A stretch of DNA of 64,000 nucleotides from Mitsuaria sp. 7. GTDB taxonomy: Bacteria; Pseudomonadota; Gammaproteobacteria; Burkholderiales; Burkholderiaceae_C. The translations under genes were made by a program, and so were the position numbers. Under the pieces are notes generated by a model. The model was not told where the DNA came from. It searched no databases and was given only the letters and a program-made list of their open reading frames with translations. The stretch covers positions 1,494,997-1,558,996 of the forward strand of contig NZ_CP011514.1 of NCBI RefSeq assembly GCF_001653795.1, in the 5' to 3' direction. Positions 20,301-29,301 of this stretch are shown piece by piece (position 1 is the first letter of the stretch; every line of letters begins with the position of its first letter).

Positions 20301-20946
20301 CGCTCCAGGTCGCCTTGTCGTTGGTGGGATCGCTGTCCTGCGTGGTGAAGCGGCCGGCGGTGTCGATCAGCACGGCGCGATCGGTGAACCACCAGTCGCA
20401 ATGCCGCGTGCCGCCGACGCCGCGGATGGCGTGGTCGCCCATCTGGTCGGCCAGCGGGAAGTTCAGCCCGCTGTGGCGCAACGCCGTGGTCTTGCCCGAA
20501 CCGGGCGCGCCGATGATCAGGTACCAGGGCAGTTCGTAGAGATAGCGGCCGCCGAAGCGCGAGCGCAGCTTCGCGCCGAAACCGGCCGAGCCCTCCGCGC
20601 CGAAGCGCGAGCGCTGCAGCATCTGCAGGGCCTGGCGGAAGCGTTCGCGCACGGCCAGCATGTCGGCGGTCTCGCGCTCGGGCGTGTCCGCGGCGGGCTG
20701 CTGCATCAGCTGGTTGACGACGGCGCTGTTGCCGCGCTTGGCGCGCCAGCGGCTCCACGCGATGCTCAGCGCGACGATCAGGACCAGCACGCCGATCGTG
20801 ATCCAGCGCGAGCGCTCGGTGTCGAGCGGCCGGGCCTCGCCGACGGCCACCAGCGGACCGACGATCCAGATCAGCAGTGCGACCGCCAGCACGAGGACCG
20901 CCAGCAGCACCCAGCGGTTGAAAATCCATCCCAGGACGCGTTTCAT
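17368..20946 (-). CDS. tssM: T6SS membrane subunit TssM (IcmF)
   Basis: 1192 aa, normal for TssM. Two N-terminal membrane helices (about 10-35 and 48-65), then a cytoplasmic NTPase-like domain with Walker A GAPGSGKTT (about 146-154) and Walker B VLIDTAGRF, a third membrane helix (about 450-470, MALAGYAVVAVAGIGMLTAW), then the long periplasmic arm ending in the IcmF C-terminal beta domain (GPRGSSQVRVQLSP, WALFRLFD). TssM forms the trans-envelope channel with TssL and TssJ. The start overlaps the tssL stop by four bases, with GGAG 7 bases upstream. Confidence 0.96.
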   Translation of the reverse strand: MKRVLGWIFNRWVLLAVLVLAVALLIWIVGPLVAVGEARPLDTERSRWITIGVLVLIVALSIAWSRWRAKRGNSAVVNQLMQQPAADTPERETADMLAVRERFRQALQMLQRSRFGAEGSAGFGAKLRSRFGGRYLYELPWYLIIGAPGSGKTTALRHSGLNFPLADQMGDHAIRGVGGTRHCDWWFTDRAVLIDTAGRFTTQDSDPTNDKATWSGFLQMLRRSRPRQPINGALVTVSVTDLLARSPSERAQHAATVRARVQELQKDLDIRFPVYLLVTKADLLSGFMDYFATVDKDQRAAPWGFTFPRNSTSPLAGYGAEFDALEQRLQNGLIDRLQAERDPQRRARIYGFPAQFASLRALLAEFAEGVFAPSPYESQPLLRGVYFVSGTQEGTPIDRVLGSVARSYQIENAVQAPNQASGRSYFLNRLLNEVVFAEAGLGGTHRGWERRRNAMALAGYAVVAVAGIGMLTAWTVSYFNNKKYLEETSARADQVRELLQATPNRASADLLPILPALQATRALAAVDDKVPWSMRLGLFQGKKLDSAARAAYQRMLGDAVLPRLVLRIEEQLRQGAATPVTLYEALKAYVMLHDPQHFDAPALKQHIEGDWESTRRELTPDQREALGAHLDALLSQGGIASPLPEDASLLTSVRTQLATQPLPQRIYNRLRAQGLGTEYPDFTVARAGGHNAPLLFTRANGAPLTQGVPGFFTRDAYLRGFQPRVGQVADELAAEEPWVLGVAAAPKDASAIVRANAPLVDDVRRLYLNDYAASWESFLNSVKLLPMATVPQSVERSRMLSAPDSPLGPFLRAASRETTLAQPGNAIENAERRAADLVQQTREKVAGIFSNKPGQPNAADPNAPRIENIVDERFVGLRSMVTAPPGGGKAPLDETVGLIAEANIMLTAADSALKGGSAPPPSPVPTRLKAAAAMSPEPLRTMLDDLGSSSARVSQGAMRQNLGMEVRSQVGEFCNQAVAGRYPLDRNSPRDATQADFAMLFGPGGKIDQLFQQKLAPYVDTTTRPWKFRAVEGTPLGGDSGTLPQFQRAQAIKETFFPGSNAPSLRLDFKPIEMDTTIQQFILDVDGQIVRYSHGPQIPTSVQWPGPRGSSQVRVQLSPVSASGSSGLVNDGPWALFRLFDRVKIEKTAAPERFKATFEIEGRKAVFEVTASSVRNPFRLQELNEFRCPGGL

Positions 20947-22265
20947 CGGGAAGCTCCGCGCGCCGGCGCTTCGGGCGCGCGGCCATTGACCATCAGACTG
21001 ACTTCGACGCGGCGGTTCAGCGCGCGGTTGGCCGGGGTGTCGTTGGGGGCGACCGGCTCGGCCTCGGCGCGGCCCTCGGCGCGGATGCGCTCGGGCGCGA
21101 CGCGGCGCGCGATCAGCAGCTCGCGCACGGTGTTCGCGCGCTCTTCGGACAGGTGCCAGTTCGACGGGAAACGCGCCGTGCGGATCGGCGTGTTGTCGCT
21201 GTGGCCGGTCACCAGCACGGTGCCCTGGACCTGCGTCAGCGCATCGGCGATGCGCCCCATGAGCGCCTCGCGCTCCGGCACGATCGTCGCGCTGGCCGGC
21301 GCGAACAGGCCGTCGCCGCGGATGATGACGACGCTTCGGTCGACCTCGTCGCGCACGGTGACCAGGTTGGCCTTGATGTCCGATTGGAGGAACTGCGCCA
21401 GGCGCGGCTTGGCCGGCGGCGGCGGGGGCGCGACCACGGGCGGCGACAGTCGCAGTCCCTGGATCTGCCCGAAGACCGGATCGGAACGCTCCGCCAGCGA
21501 CAGCGTCAGCGACAGGTACACGCCCACCAGCAGCAGCGCCGTGAGCGCGGCGGTCGCCGCCAGCGGCAGCCAGCCGATGTGGCGACGCTGGGTGATGGCC
21601 TCGACCTGCCAGTGCTGCGCCAGCGCGGCGGGGTAGTCGCCGCGCTGCTGCTTGAGGATCTGGGCGAGGCGGTCGCGCACCGCCTCCAGCTGGGCCGGAC
21701 CGTTGTCGATCACGCGGTAACGACCGGCGAAACCCAGCGTCAGCGCGGCGTAGATCAGTTCGAGCAGATCGCGGTTGGCCTCGGGCTTCTCGGCCAGGCG
21801 GGCCATCAGCTGGAAGACCTTCTCACCGCCCCAGGTCTCGTTGTGGAACATCGACAGCAGGCTGTGCCGCGCCCAGACGCCGGAGCCGCCCCAGGGCGTG
21901 TCGGCGCAGGCCTCGTCGATCATCGTGCACAGCACGTAGCGCGTGGCCATGACGCGCTCCGGCGGGATGCCGGCGGCGGCGGCGCGGGCCGCGAAGTCGC
22001 GGATGCCCTGCGCCAGGTTGTTGCGCAGCACGGCCACGTCGTCGACGCGGCGCGTCCCGCGCAGTTGCGGCACCAGCAGCAGCAGCGGATTGGCCAGCGT
22101 CAGCAGCGGGTTCAGCCCGGCGGCCGGCGGCGCGGCATCGGGCTGCACGGAGTCGGGCGGTGGCGTGGCGCCGCGCGGCGCCTGGGCGCCGCCCGGACGG
22201 GGCTTGATGAAGGTGCGCTGATCGTCGAAGCCTGCGAACGGATCGTTGAGCGCGGAGGGGTCCAT
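20943..22265 (-). CDS. tssL: T6SS membrane subunit TssL (DotU) fused to OmpA domain
   Basis: 440 aa. A proline-rich N-terminus, a DotU cytoplasmic domain (about 60-225; RYVLCTMIDEACADTPWG and HNETWGGEKVFQL are characteristic), one membrane helix (about 232-256), a proline spacer and a C-terminal OmpA-like peptidoglycan-binding domain (about 310-430; TGHSDNTPI, SNWHLSEERANTVRELL, NRRVEVSL). The fusion of DotU with the wall-binding domain is a known 'evolved' TssL form. It partners TssM, with which it shares a 4-base overlap. The gap to tssK is 77 bases. Confidence 0.95.
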   Translation of the reverse strand: MDPSALNDPFAGFDDQRTFIKPRPGGAQAPRGATPPPDSVQPDAAPPAAGLNPLLTLANPLLLLVPQLRGTRRVDDVAVLRNNLAQGIRDFAARAAAAGIPPERVMATRYVLCTMIDEACADTPWGGSGVWARHSLLSMFHNETWGGEKVFQLMARLAEKPEANRDLLELIYAALTLGFAGRYRVIDNGPAQLEAVRDRLAQILKQQRGDYPAALAQHWQVEAITQRRHIGWLPLAATAALTALLLVGVYLSLTLSLAERSDPVFGQIQGLRLSPPVVAPPPPPAKPRLAQFLQSDIKANLVTVRDEVDRSVVIIRGDGLFAPASATIVPEREALMGRIADALTQVQGTVLVTGHSDNTPIRTARFPSNWHLSEERANTVRELLIARRVAPERIRAEGRAEAEPVAPNDTPANRALNRRVEVSLMVNGRAPEAPARGASR

Positions 22266-22342
22266 GCCGGCTCCCGGAGGTTACTGGTGTCTTGGATCGG
22301 TGGATGCGTGGGGCAGGGGCCCGGTGTCGCCGCGGACGGCGA

Positions 22343-23677
22343 TCACTGACGGATGGCCCAGAGCTCCAGTTCCAGTCCGGGGAAATCGCCGGCCACGTGC
22401 AGCGCCAGACTGCCGCTGCGCTCGAGCTGCTTCCAGAGGTCGCCGCCGCGGTCCAGCTCGAAATAGTGGAAGCCCGCGTGGAACGGCAACTGGCGCGGCG
22501 CCACCGGCAGCGCGCGCATGCTGATGCCCGGCAACTGCAGGTTGACGAGGTCGCGGATGCGGTCCACCGGACCCAGCTTGGATTGCGCGGGGAAGCGCTG
22601 GCGCAGCTGTTCCGCGGCCACCTGCGCGTTGACCGCGATGACGAAGCTGGCGCTGCGCAGCAGGTCGGCGTCGGGGACGATGGCGGTGCGCACGCCGTGG
22701 GTGCGCTCGGTCAGGTCGATCTGCAGCGCGTTGCGCTCCAGCACGACGCTGAGCATGCGGCGCAGGTCCTCCAGCAGCGGGGCGAAACTGCCGCGCAGGT
22801 CGTCGTGGCGGTACAGCGGGTATTCGGACGCCAGGCGGCTGTCGCTGACGAAGGTGGCCATGTCGCCGGCCAGTTGCAGGCAGTCGCGGTGCAGCGTTTC
22901 CGGGTGCACGTGCGGGGACGCCGCATGTTGGCGGAACAGCGGGTCGGCGCGGTTCAGCGCCTGCAGCATCAGGAAGTCGGCGAGCTCGGACACGCCGTTG
23001 CCCAGCTGCCCCATGCGCGACGACAGCAGCTGCGCGCGCTGGCGCACGAGGCCGTGCAGCAGCGAGGCCATCGCGGACAGGTGGCCGCTGGCGTCGATGC
23101 GGGTCTGCGGCGGGATGTAGCTGCGGTCCAGCACCAGTTGCTGGTCGGCGCGGCGCTCCGCGATGCGGGCCACGCCCAGCGCGGCGTAGGCGTCGTTGAG
23201 TTCGCGGGCGGGCAGCAGGCGCAGCGTCAGCGCGCCGGTCTGCACGGGTTCAGGTTCGTCGCCGGCGCTGGTCTGGTCGCGCAGGTCCTGGTCGACGACG
23301 TGATAGCGGTGCAGTTCCCCTGCGTCATGACCGTTGAACGCGACCTGGTCCGTGCCCGGACGCGCGATCGGCGCCGCGAGGACGACCATGTCGCCCTTCA
23401 GGTCCGCCGGCACTTCCAGCGGCGCCATCGCGGCGTCCGCCTGCGGGATCTGGAAGGGCGTGCCGTCGGGCAGCACGCCGCTGGCGCGCACGATGCCCAG
23501 CCGGCCGACGCTCAGCAGCGCCTCGTCCAGCACGAGTTCGGTGAAGCCCCAGCCATGCGGCGCCAGCGCGCGGGCGCGGCTGTCCACCAGATGCTCGAGG
23601 TAACGGGTTTCCTGCTGAAAATGGTGAGGCAGCAGGAACATGCCCTGCGACCAGATGACCTTGCTGTGCCAGCTCAC
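22343..23677 (-). CDS. tssK: T6SS baseplate subunit TssK
   Basis: 444 aa, the family length. The N-terminal VIWSQGMFLLPHHFQQETRYLE is the TssK signature, and the C-terminal part (LPAQSKLGPVDRIRDLVNLQLPGI) is the domain that contacts the TssLM membrane complex. TssK links the baseplate to the membrane complex in the cytoplasm. The start overlaps the tssJ stop by four bases (23674-23677). Confidence 0.96.
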   Translation of the reverse strand: MSWHSKVIWSQGMFLLPHHFQQETRYLEHLVDSRARALAPHGWGFTELVLDEALLSVGRLGIVRASGVLPDGTPFQIPQADAAMAPLEVPADLKGDMVVLAAPIARPGTDQVAFNGHDAGELHRYHVVDQDLRDQTSAGDEPEPVQTGALTLRLLPARELNDAYAALGVARIAERRADQQLVLDRSYIPPQTRIDASGHLSAMASLLHGLVRQRAQLLSSRMGQLGNGVSELADFLMLQALNRADPLFRQHAASPHVHPETLHRDCLQLAGDMATFVSDSRLASEYPLYRHDDLRGSFAPLLEDLRRMLSVVLERNALQIDLTERTHGVRTAIVPDADLLRSASFVIAVNAQVAAEQLRQRFPAQSKLGPVDRIRDLVNLQLPGISMRALPVAPRQLPFHAGFHYFELDRGGDLWKQLERSGSLALHVAGDFPGLELELWAIRQ

Positions 23678-24225
23678 GGCAGCCTGACCGTGGCGCTGAC
23701 GGACAGCTCGTCAGCCTGGATGAGGATCTCCTGCTTGCGGCCGACCACCACCGGCACGATCGCGCGCCAGCGCGCACGCTCCAGGTCGCGGTAGGCGGCG
23801 AAGACCGCGACGAAGCGCGTCTCGGGCGACAGCGTCTTCTTCGTCCACGGACGTGCTTCGCCGGGCTGCAGCGTCATCTCCTCGCGGGAAACGAGCTCGG
23901 TGCCCAGCTCGGTCTGGTCCTTCTGGTACAGGCTGACGAAGTCGGCGGAATTGAAGCCGACGTCCGATTTCAGCTCATACACCCGCACCAGCAGCGGGGA
24001 AGGCCGCTTGGTGACGCTCGGATTCACCTGGGCCGAGGCCTGGATGCTGCCCTTGGTCACCTCGGTGGGCTTGTCCGAACTGGAGAACGGGTTGATCTTG
24101 TCGAGGGACGAGCAGCCCCCCAGGGCGCCCAGGGCAAGCAACGCCCCCAAGGCCAGCGGGGCCGCGACAGCAGCCCTGCGAGTGAGGGAAAGGGTTCTTG
24201 GGTGTCCCGAACGCGGCGTGAGCAT
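23674..24225 (-). CDS. tssJ: T6SS outer-membrane lipoprotein TssJ
   Basis: 183 aa. Basic N-terminus, hydrophobic stretch and lipobox LGGC (Cys about residue 38), then the TssJ beta-sandwich (PLLVRVYELKSDVGFNSADFVSLYQKDQTELG). It anchors the TssM periplasmic arm to the outer membrane. First gene of the minus-strand T6SS run; AAGGA lies about 10 bases before the ATG. The 89 bases between it and the upstream chemoreceptor stop should carry the operon promoter, though I could not pick a convincing -35/-10 or sigma-54 site. Confidence 0.94.
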   Translation of the reverse strand: MLTPRSGHPRTLSLTRRAAVAAPLALGALLALGALGGCSSLDKINPFSSSDKPTEVTKGSIQASAQVNPSVTKRPSPLLVRVYELKSDVGFNSADFVSLYQKDQTELGTELVSREEMTLQPGEARPWTKKTLSPETRFVAVFAAYRDLERARWRAIVPVVVGRKQEILIQADELSVSATVRLP

Positions 24226-24314
24226 CTTGGCTGTCCTTCTTTACCGGAAGAAAGGATAGCCAGCGGGGGGCGCTCGGGGTGGTGACTTAGGTAATCGTCC
24301 CCCACAAGCCGCCG

Positions 24315-25877
24315 TCAGGCGGTGGCGCCGACTCTGAACTGGCTCACCAGCTTCGCCAGTTGCTGGGCCTGGCTGTTGAGGCTTTCGGCGGCGGCGGCGC
24401 TTTCCTCCACCAGCGCGGCGTTCTGCTGCGTGACCTGGTCCAGGTGGGTGACAGCGTCGCCGACCTGCTGGATGCCGCCGTTCTGCTCCTGCGTGGCGGC
24501 GGAGATCTCGCGGATCAGGGTGTCGACCTGGCCGACCTGCGCCACCACCCGCTGCATCACCTCGCCGGCGCTCTGCGCCTGACGGGCGCCCGTGTCCACG
24601 CGCTGGGTGCTGGCCTGGATCAGGTCCTTGATCTCCTTGGCCGCGCCGGCCGAGCGCTGCGCCAGCGCCCGCACCTCGGAAGCGACGACCGCGAAGCCGC
24701 GACCCTGCTCGCCGGCCCGGGCCGCCTCGACGGCGGCGTTCAGCGCCAGGATGTTGGTCTGGAAGGCGATGCCGTCGATCGTGCCGATGATGTCGCCGAT
24801 GCGGCGCGAGGCGTCGCTGATGCCCTGCATGGTCTCGACCAGGGCGCTCACGGCGTGACCGCCTTCGCCGGCGGCACCGGACGCGTCGGCCGCCATGCGG
24901 CTGGCCTGGCCCGCGGACTGGGCGTTCTGCGCGACCGAGCTGGTCAGCTCTTCCATCGACGCGGCGGTCTGCTGCAGGCTGCTGGCCTGGGTCTCGGTGC
25001 GCGAACTCAGGTCCGCGTTCCCTTGGGCGATCTCCTTGGAGCCGTTGGCGATGCTCTCGCTGCTGTCGCGCACCTGGCCGACCAGGGTCCCCAGCTGTTC
25101 CACCATGCGGCCCATCGCGCGCAGCAGGTCGGCGGGTTCGTCGCGGCCTTCCGCGTGGATGCGGACGGTGAGGTCGCCGCTGGCGACGTCTTCGGTCGCG
25201 CGAACGGCCTGGGCAATCGGCGTGGTGATGGATCGCGTCACCTGCAGCGCCAGGGCGATGCCGATGGCCAGCGCCACGGCGACCACGGCCAGGGTCACGC
25301 GCAGGCCATTGGCGTAGGAGGCGGCGGCGTCCTTGGCGGCCTGGTCGCCGCCTTCCCGGTTGTAGCTCACGTCGGCGTCGACGGCCTTGGAGAGGGCGCT
25401 GAAGAGCGACGAGGAACTGCCGCCGGCCAGCTTGCGGGCCGCTTCATGTTGCGACTCTCCGCCGGCGACGGCACGCTGCAGTTCGGCATCGGCGCCGAGG
25501 TAGGCCTTCCATGCGTCCCGGATCTGGTCGTAGAGCTGTCGCTCCTTGTCGCCGGAGATGGAGGGCTCGTACGCGCCCGCGGCCTTGTCGAAGGCCAGCA
25601 CCGACGCGTCATGCTGCTGGATCAGCTTGGCGCGGGCGCCGTCGTCGTTCTCCAGCGCACCGCGCAGCGACAGGCGGCGCGTCTCGTTGGCGGCGGCCTG
25701 CATGTCGGCCAGCTTGGCGACGCTGGGCAGCCAGTTGGTGTTCAGGTCCTGCACGTTGTCGTTGATGCGCGCCATCTGCTGGACGCCGAATGCCGCGATG
25801 AAACACAGCAGCACCAGCACGGCGGCGAAGGCCAGCGCCAGGCGCTTGCCGATGCGGAAGTTGCGGAGGATGGACAT
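24315..25877 (-). CDS. Methyl-accepting chemotaxis protein
   Basis: 520 aa, class Tar/Tsr-like layout. Membrane helix 1 (about 11-32), a four-helix-bundle periplasmic domain, membrane helix 2 (about 190-212), HAMP (about 213-265) and a canonical signalling domain with [44 protein letters not shown]. No CheR/CheB pentapeptide at the end. The ligand is unknown. It lies just upstream of tssJ on the same strand (89-base gap), so read-through into the T6SS run is possible. Confidence 0.93.
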   Translation of the reverse strand: MSILRNFRIGKRLALAFAAVLVLLCFIAAFGVQQMARINDNVQDLNTNWLPSVAKLADMQAAANETRRLSLRGALENDDGARAKLIQQHDASVLAFDKAAGAYEPSISGDKERQLYDQIRDAWKAYLGADAELQRAVAGGESQHEAARKLAGGSSSSLFSALSKAVDADVSYNREGGDQAAKDAAASYANGLRVTLAVVAVALAIGIALALQVTRSITTPIAQAVRATEDVASGDLTVRIHAEGRDEPADLLRAMGRMVEQLGTLVGQVRDSSESIANGSKEIAQGNADLSSRTETQASSLQQTAASMEELTSSVAQNAQSAGQASRMAADASGAAGEGGHAVSALVETMQGISDASRRIGDIIGTIDGIAFQTNILALNAAVEAARAGEQGRGFAVVASEVRALAQRSAGAAKEIKDLIQASTQRVDTGARQAQSAGEVMQRVVAQVGQVDTLIREISAATQEQNGGIQQVGDAVTHLDQVTQQNAALVEESAAAAESLNSQAQQLAKLVSQFRVGATA

Positions 25878-26179
25878 GGTCTTGACCGGGGGAGGCCGGG
25901 TGTTACGAGAGGTGTCCCCAGGTTGCGCCAGACACCCTTCAGAAACCTTGCTGTGAAGGACCCCTGAACGTGGGGTGAAGCCCTCGTCCCAACGTCCGGC
26001 GACTTGCCGCGCAGTCGTTCACACCGCCGGAGAAAGCCGTACGGCGCACGACCTGAACCCGAGGGCGGGACCGCTTCGCGGCAGCGCATCTCGTCGCAGG
26101 CGATCGTCTCCGCACTTGCCCGGGTATGACAACGTTGTCAGCGTGCTCTATGCTTCGGTCCATAAGAGGAGACAAGTCG
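25878..26179. other. Divergent intergenic region between chemoreceptor and MFS transporter
   Basis: 302 bases without a gene, between two divergent starts. The right part holds the perfect palindrome described separately (26127-26140). On the chemoreceptor side I looked for a sigma-28 flagellar-type promoter and did not find a convincing one. Confidence 0.6.
26127..26140 (+). promoter_or_regulatory. Perfect 14-base palindrome, likely operator of the MFS transporter
   Basis: TGACAACGTTGTCA is fully self-complementary with a central CG, the pattern typical of LacI-family operators. It ends 39 bases before the transporter start and is followed at a suitable distance by a TATGCT-like -10 element, so it could block or flank the promoter. 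It resembles sites I recall for N-acetylglucosamine regulators in other proteobacteria, but that match is from memory and unverified. No LacI-type gene is in the window. Confidence 0.5.
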
Positions 26180-27574
26180 ATGAGTGCAGATCTTTCCCAG
26201 GTCGCCGCTGGCGGTGCGCATCCGCGTCCTGGAGACGCCCCGGCGGGAGAGGCGCCGGGTGGCGGGACGGCGACGACGCATGCCCGTCATCCGCTGACCT
26301 GGGTGCCCTCCGTGTACCTGGCGATGGGCCTGCCGAATGTGCTGGTCGGCCTGGTCGCGGCCATCCTGTACAAGAACCTGGGCGTGTCCAACGAGGACAT
26401 CGCGCTCTATACCTCGCAGATGTACCTGCCCTGGGTGCTCAAGCCCCTGTGGTCGCCGCTGCTGGAACCCTACCGGACCAAGCGCTGGTGGGTGATCACG
26501 ATGCAGTTCCTGATGATGGCGTCGATCGGCGCCGTCGCGTTCTGCCTGCCGCTGGAAGGCTTCTTCCGCGCGTCGCTGGCCTTCTTCTGGGTCACGGGCT
26601 TCGCGTCGGCGACGCAGGACATCGTGGCCGACGGCGTGTTCATGACGACGATGAGCCCGCGCGAGCAGGCCCGCTACGCCGGGGTGCAGGGGATGTGCTG
26701 GAACCTCGGCGCGGTGGTGGCGTCCGGGCTGCTGGTGTCGCTGACCGGCTGGCTGCACGGGTCGCTGGGCTGGAGCTGGGTGCAGTGCTGGATGGCGGTG
26801 ATGCTGGGCGCGGCGGCGATGATGGGCGGCTTCGGACTGTGGCACCTGCGCGTGCTGCCGCCGGGCGCGCCCTCGGCCGTGCAGGGGCGGGACCTGTCCA
26901 GCGCGATGGTGTCGCTGCGGGAATCGTGGGTCACGCTGTTCCAGAAGCCGTCGATCTGGATGATGCTGGCGGTGGTCTTCTTCTACCGTTTCGGCGAGGG
27001 CTTCATCGAGAAGTTCGGGCCGCTGTTCCTGCTCGATCCGCGCTCGGCGGGCGGGCTGGGGCTGGACAACGCGGCGCTGGGCCACATCTACGGCAGCGCC
27101 GGCACGATCGCGTTCATCGCGGGGGCGTTCCTCGGCGGCTTCATCGCCGCGAAGATGACGCTGCGGCGCTCGTTCCTGCTGCTGGCGATCGCGCTCAACC
27201 TGCCGCACCTGACCTACTACTACCTCAGCCACGCGCTGCCGACGGACCTGTGGTGGATAGGCGCCGTGGTCGCGATCGAGAAGTTCGGCTTCGGCATGGG
27301 CTCCGTCGGCCACATGCTGTACATGATGCAGCAGATCGCGCCGGGGCCCTTCAAGATGACGCATTACGCGATGGCCACCGGCGTGATGGCACTGACCAAG
27401 TGGGCCACGGGCAGCGTCAGCGGCTGGCTCTACGCGGGCCTGGGGCAGCACTACGCGAGCTTCTTCGGCTGGGTGCTGGTGTTCTCGATTCCGCCTATCG
27501 TGCTGGCGTGGCTGGCGCCGTTCCCGGTCGACAGCTCGCGGAATCAGGATGCGTCCGGCCCTGCCGGACATTGA
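26180..27574 (+). CDS. AmpG-like MFS transporter
   Basis: 464 aa with about twelve membrane helices. The start is placed at 26180 because AGGAG lies 9 bases upstream; the frame is open to 26126. An approximately 35-residue hydrophilic N-terminus precedes the first helix. Motifs such as FWVTGFASATQDIVADGVFMTTMSPREQARYAGVQG (conserved Asp after helix 4 and the short cytoplasmic loop) fit the PAT/AmpG branch of the major facilitator superfamily, which includes muropeptide and sugar-conjugate importers. The substrate is not determined. The gene stands alone behind a putative operator, suggesting control by its substrate. Confidence 0.8.
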   Translation: MSADLSQVAAGGAHPRPGDAPAGEAPGGGTATTHARHPLTWVPSVYLAMGLPNVLVGLVAAILYKNLGVSNEDIALYTSQMYLPWVLKPLWSPLLEPYRTKRWWVITMQFLMMASIGAVAFCLPLEGFFRASLAFFWVTGFASATQDIVADGVFMTTMSPREQARYAGVQGMCWNLGAVVASGLLVSLTGWLHGSLGWSWVQCWMAVMLGAAAMMGGFGLWHLRVLPPGAPSAVQGRDLSSAMVSLRESWVTLFQKPSIWMMLAVVFFYRFGEGFIEKFGPLFLLDPRSAGGLGLDNAALGHIYGSAGTIAFIAGAFLGGFIAAKMTLRRSFLLLAIALNLPHLTYYYLSHALPTDLWWIGAVVAIEKFGFGMGSVGHMLYMMQQIAPGPFKMTHYAMATGVMALTKWATGSVSGWLYAGLGQHYASFFGWVLVFSIPPIVLAWLAPFPVDSSRNQDASGPAGH

Positions 27575-27812
27575 CGGTCACCTCACCACCACCTGGCCGC
27601 CACCTCGACGTCAAGGAGGTGCCGCATCGCGTGCGTGCGTCGCGGCGGACGCTGACAGCCTGGACCCGGCGAACGGGATCCCTCCTTCGAGTTTTCCTGC
27701 AATTCGCGTCACATGCGCTCCGCACTGACGTCGCGGGTGCTGTTGTTGGCACCCGGGGCCGCCGGATAGCCAAGGCCATCGGCGCTCCTTCTCTTTTCCA
27801 AAGGAGTTGGCA

Positions 27813-28004
27813 ATGAGAGTCTTGAACGAGACGGAAGTGGTCCAGGTCAGCGGTGGCAGCGTGCCGTGGTGGCAGTGGGCGCTCGGCGTGTTCTGCCCGC
27901 CGGTCATGGTGTACAACGTGGCCGAAGAGGCGTCCGCTACGACGGACACGAACGTCGCTCGTCGGGCGGCCAGCACGACGCGCCTGCTCTCCGTCGGCGT
28001 TTGA
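27813..28004 (+). CDS. Double-glycine-leader peptide 1 (bacteriocin/microcin-type precursor)
   Basis: 63 aa. The ATG at 27813 is preceded by AAAGGAG at good spacing; a TTG two codons upstream in the open frame is not needed. The leader MRVLNETEVVQVSGG is a typical double-glycine leader (M-R-x-L-N/T-x2-E-V-x2-V-S-G-G), cut after GG by C39-domain exporters. The predicted mature peptide has 48 residues and starts with a Trp-rich hydrophobic stretch (SVPWWQWALGVFC) with a single cysteine. It is followed by HlyD and C39-ABC genes on the same strand, and shares MRVLN and the AAGGAGTT ribosome site with peptide 2 at 31665. Bacteriocin versus signal peptide cannot be decided. Confidence 0.82.
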   Translation: MRVLNETEVVQVSGGSVPWWQWALGVFCPPVMVYNVAEEASATTDTNVARRAASTTRLLSVGV

Positions 28005-28056
28005 ACCCTCTGGATGAGCCGGGGAATGTGTCGCGCGTGTCGACCGAGCAGGCCCG

Positions 28057-29301
28057 GTGACGGTCACTGATCCAGGCCTCCCGCTGTTCCGTGAAGAGGC
28101 CTTGACGCGCGGCGCCGCGTCGGCAGGTGCCATCCTGCTGGCGCGGCCGGTGAGCTTCAAGATGTTGACGGCCATGGCCGCGCTCATCGTGGTCGGCTCG
28201 CTGGCGTTTTTCATGTGCTTTTCGACGAACGCGACGGCGCGTCTGCCCGGCGTCCTCACGCCGGAGTCGGGCGTGCTCCGCGTCGTGGCCGACCGCGACG
28301 CGTTCGTGGCGGAGCGCCACGTGTCAGAGGGGCAGGCCGTCAAGGCCGGCGAGGTGCTCTTCCTCCTGCGCGCCGGCCGCGACGATCCGCAGCGGGAGAA
28401 CGTGGACGCCACGGTCGCGCGCCTCATGGCGCAGCGTCGCCACAGCGTCCTTGCGGACGCGCGCCATCGCCGCATGCAGGACGAACAGCGCCTGGCCGCC
28501 GCCAGTCGCCGGGTCGACGCCTTGGGGGACGAGCAGCGCCGCCTGGAAAGCGAATTGGCGTTGCAAGCCCGTCGCGTGGCGCTCTGCGACGCGGCATTGG
28601 CGCGACAACAGCAGCTGCAGCGCGCCGGCATGGGCACGGTGGCCGCCACGCAAGACCGTGAGATCGCGGCGATCGATGCGCGTCAGCGCCAGTCCCAGCT
28701 GGAAGGCGCGTTGGCATCGTCCCATCGTGACGAGGAAGCGGCGACGCGCGAACTGAGCGCGGCCAGGCTTCAGAGGGACCGCGACGAGGAAGGCCATGCC
28801 CGCGCGCTGGCCGTGCTCGACCAGGAAGTTGTCGAGCATCAAACCCGCCGCGAGACGCTGGTCCGCGCGCCGGCCCAAGGGCGCGTGTCGGCCTTGCAGG
28901 TCGGGCCCGGTCAGCCCGTCGCCGCCAGGGAGACGCTCGCCCAGCTGTGGCCCGAGGGCAGCGCGCTCGAGGCCGAATTGCAGGCCCCGTCTCGCGCCGC
29001 GGCCTTCATGGCCGAAGGCATGGCCGTCAGGCTCCAGCTGGAGGCATTCCCTCATCAGACGTTCGGTGCGCTCACGGGGCAGGTGCGCTCGGTGGACCTG
29101 GTGACTTCCGGACCGGAGTCCACCTACCGCGTCCGCGTGCGCTTGAGCCGACCCTCGCTGTTGGCGCGCGGCATCGAGCATCCCCTGCGCCCCGGCATGA
29201 GGCTGGAGGCGATCGTGCCGTTGGAGCGCCGCCGGCTGTACGAATGGATCCTCGACCCGATCAAGCGGCTCTCTCCCGCGCAGTCCCCGCTGGAGCGATG
29301 A
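28057..29301 (+). CDS. HlyD-family periplasmic adaptor of peptide exporter (CvaA-like)
   Basis: 414 aa with GTG start. A short cytoplasmic N-terminus, one membrane helix (about 36-56), a half-lipoyl domain (GVLRVVADRDAFVAERHVSEGQAVKAGEVLFLL), a long coiled-coil hairpin rich in Arg/Gln/Ala (about 110-270), the second half-lipoyl part (LVRAPAQGRVSALQVGPGQPV) and a beta domain. It couples the inner-membrane exporter to a TolC-type outer-membrane channel; no TolC gene is in the window. The stop overlaps the start of the ABC gene (ATGA). No strong Shine-Dalgarno is visible, so the start is less certain than the frame. Confidence 0.9.
   Translation: MTVTDPGLPLFREEALTRGAASAGAILLARPVSFKMLTAMAALIVVGSLAFFMCFSTNATARLPGVLTPESGVLRVVADRDAFVAERHVSEGQAVKAGEVLFLLRAGRDDPQRENVDATVARLMAQRRHSVLADARHRRMQDEQRLAAASRRVDALGDEQRRLESELALQARRVALCDAALARQQQLQRAGMGTVAATQDREIAAIDARQRQSQLEGALASSHRDEEAATRELSAARLQRDRDEEGHARALAVLDQEVVEHQTRRETLVRAPAQGRVSALQVGPGQPVAARETLAQLWPEGSALEAELQAPSRAAAFMAEGMAVRLQLEAFPHQTFGALTGQVRSVDLVTSGPESTYRVRVRLSRPSLLARGIEHPLRPGMRLEAIVPLERRRLYEWILDPIKRLSPAQSPLER

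Noticed and set aside
17665..21636. 1323-codon plus-strand frame
   Set aside because: Lies antisense to tssM and tssL, which have full domain support; the composition is the usual His/Arg-rich shadow.
24226..24314. Sigma-54 promoter before tssJ
   Set aside because: TGGC is present but the downstream TTGC element is missing at the right spacing.
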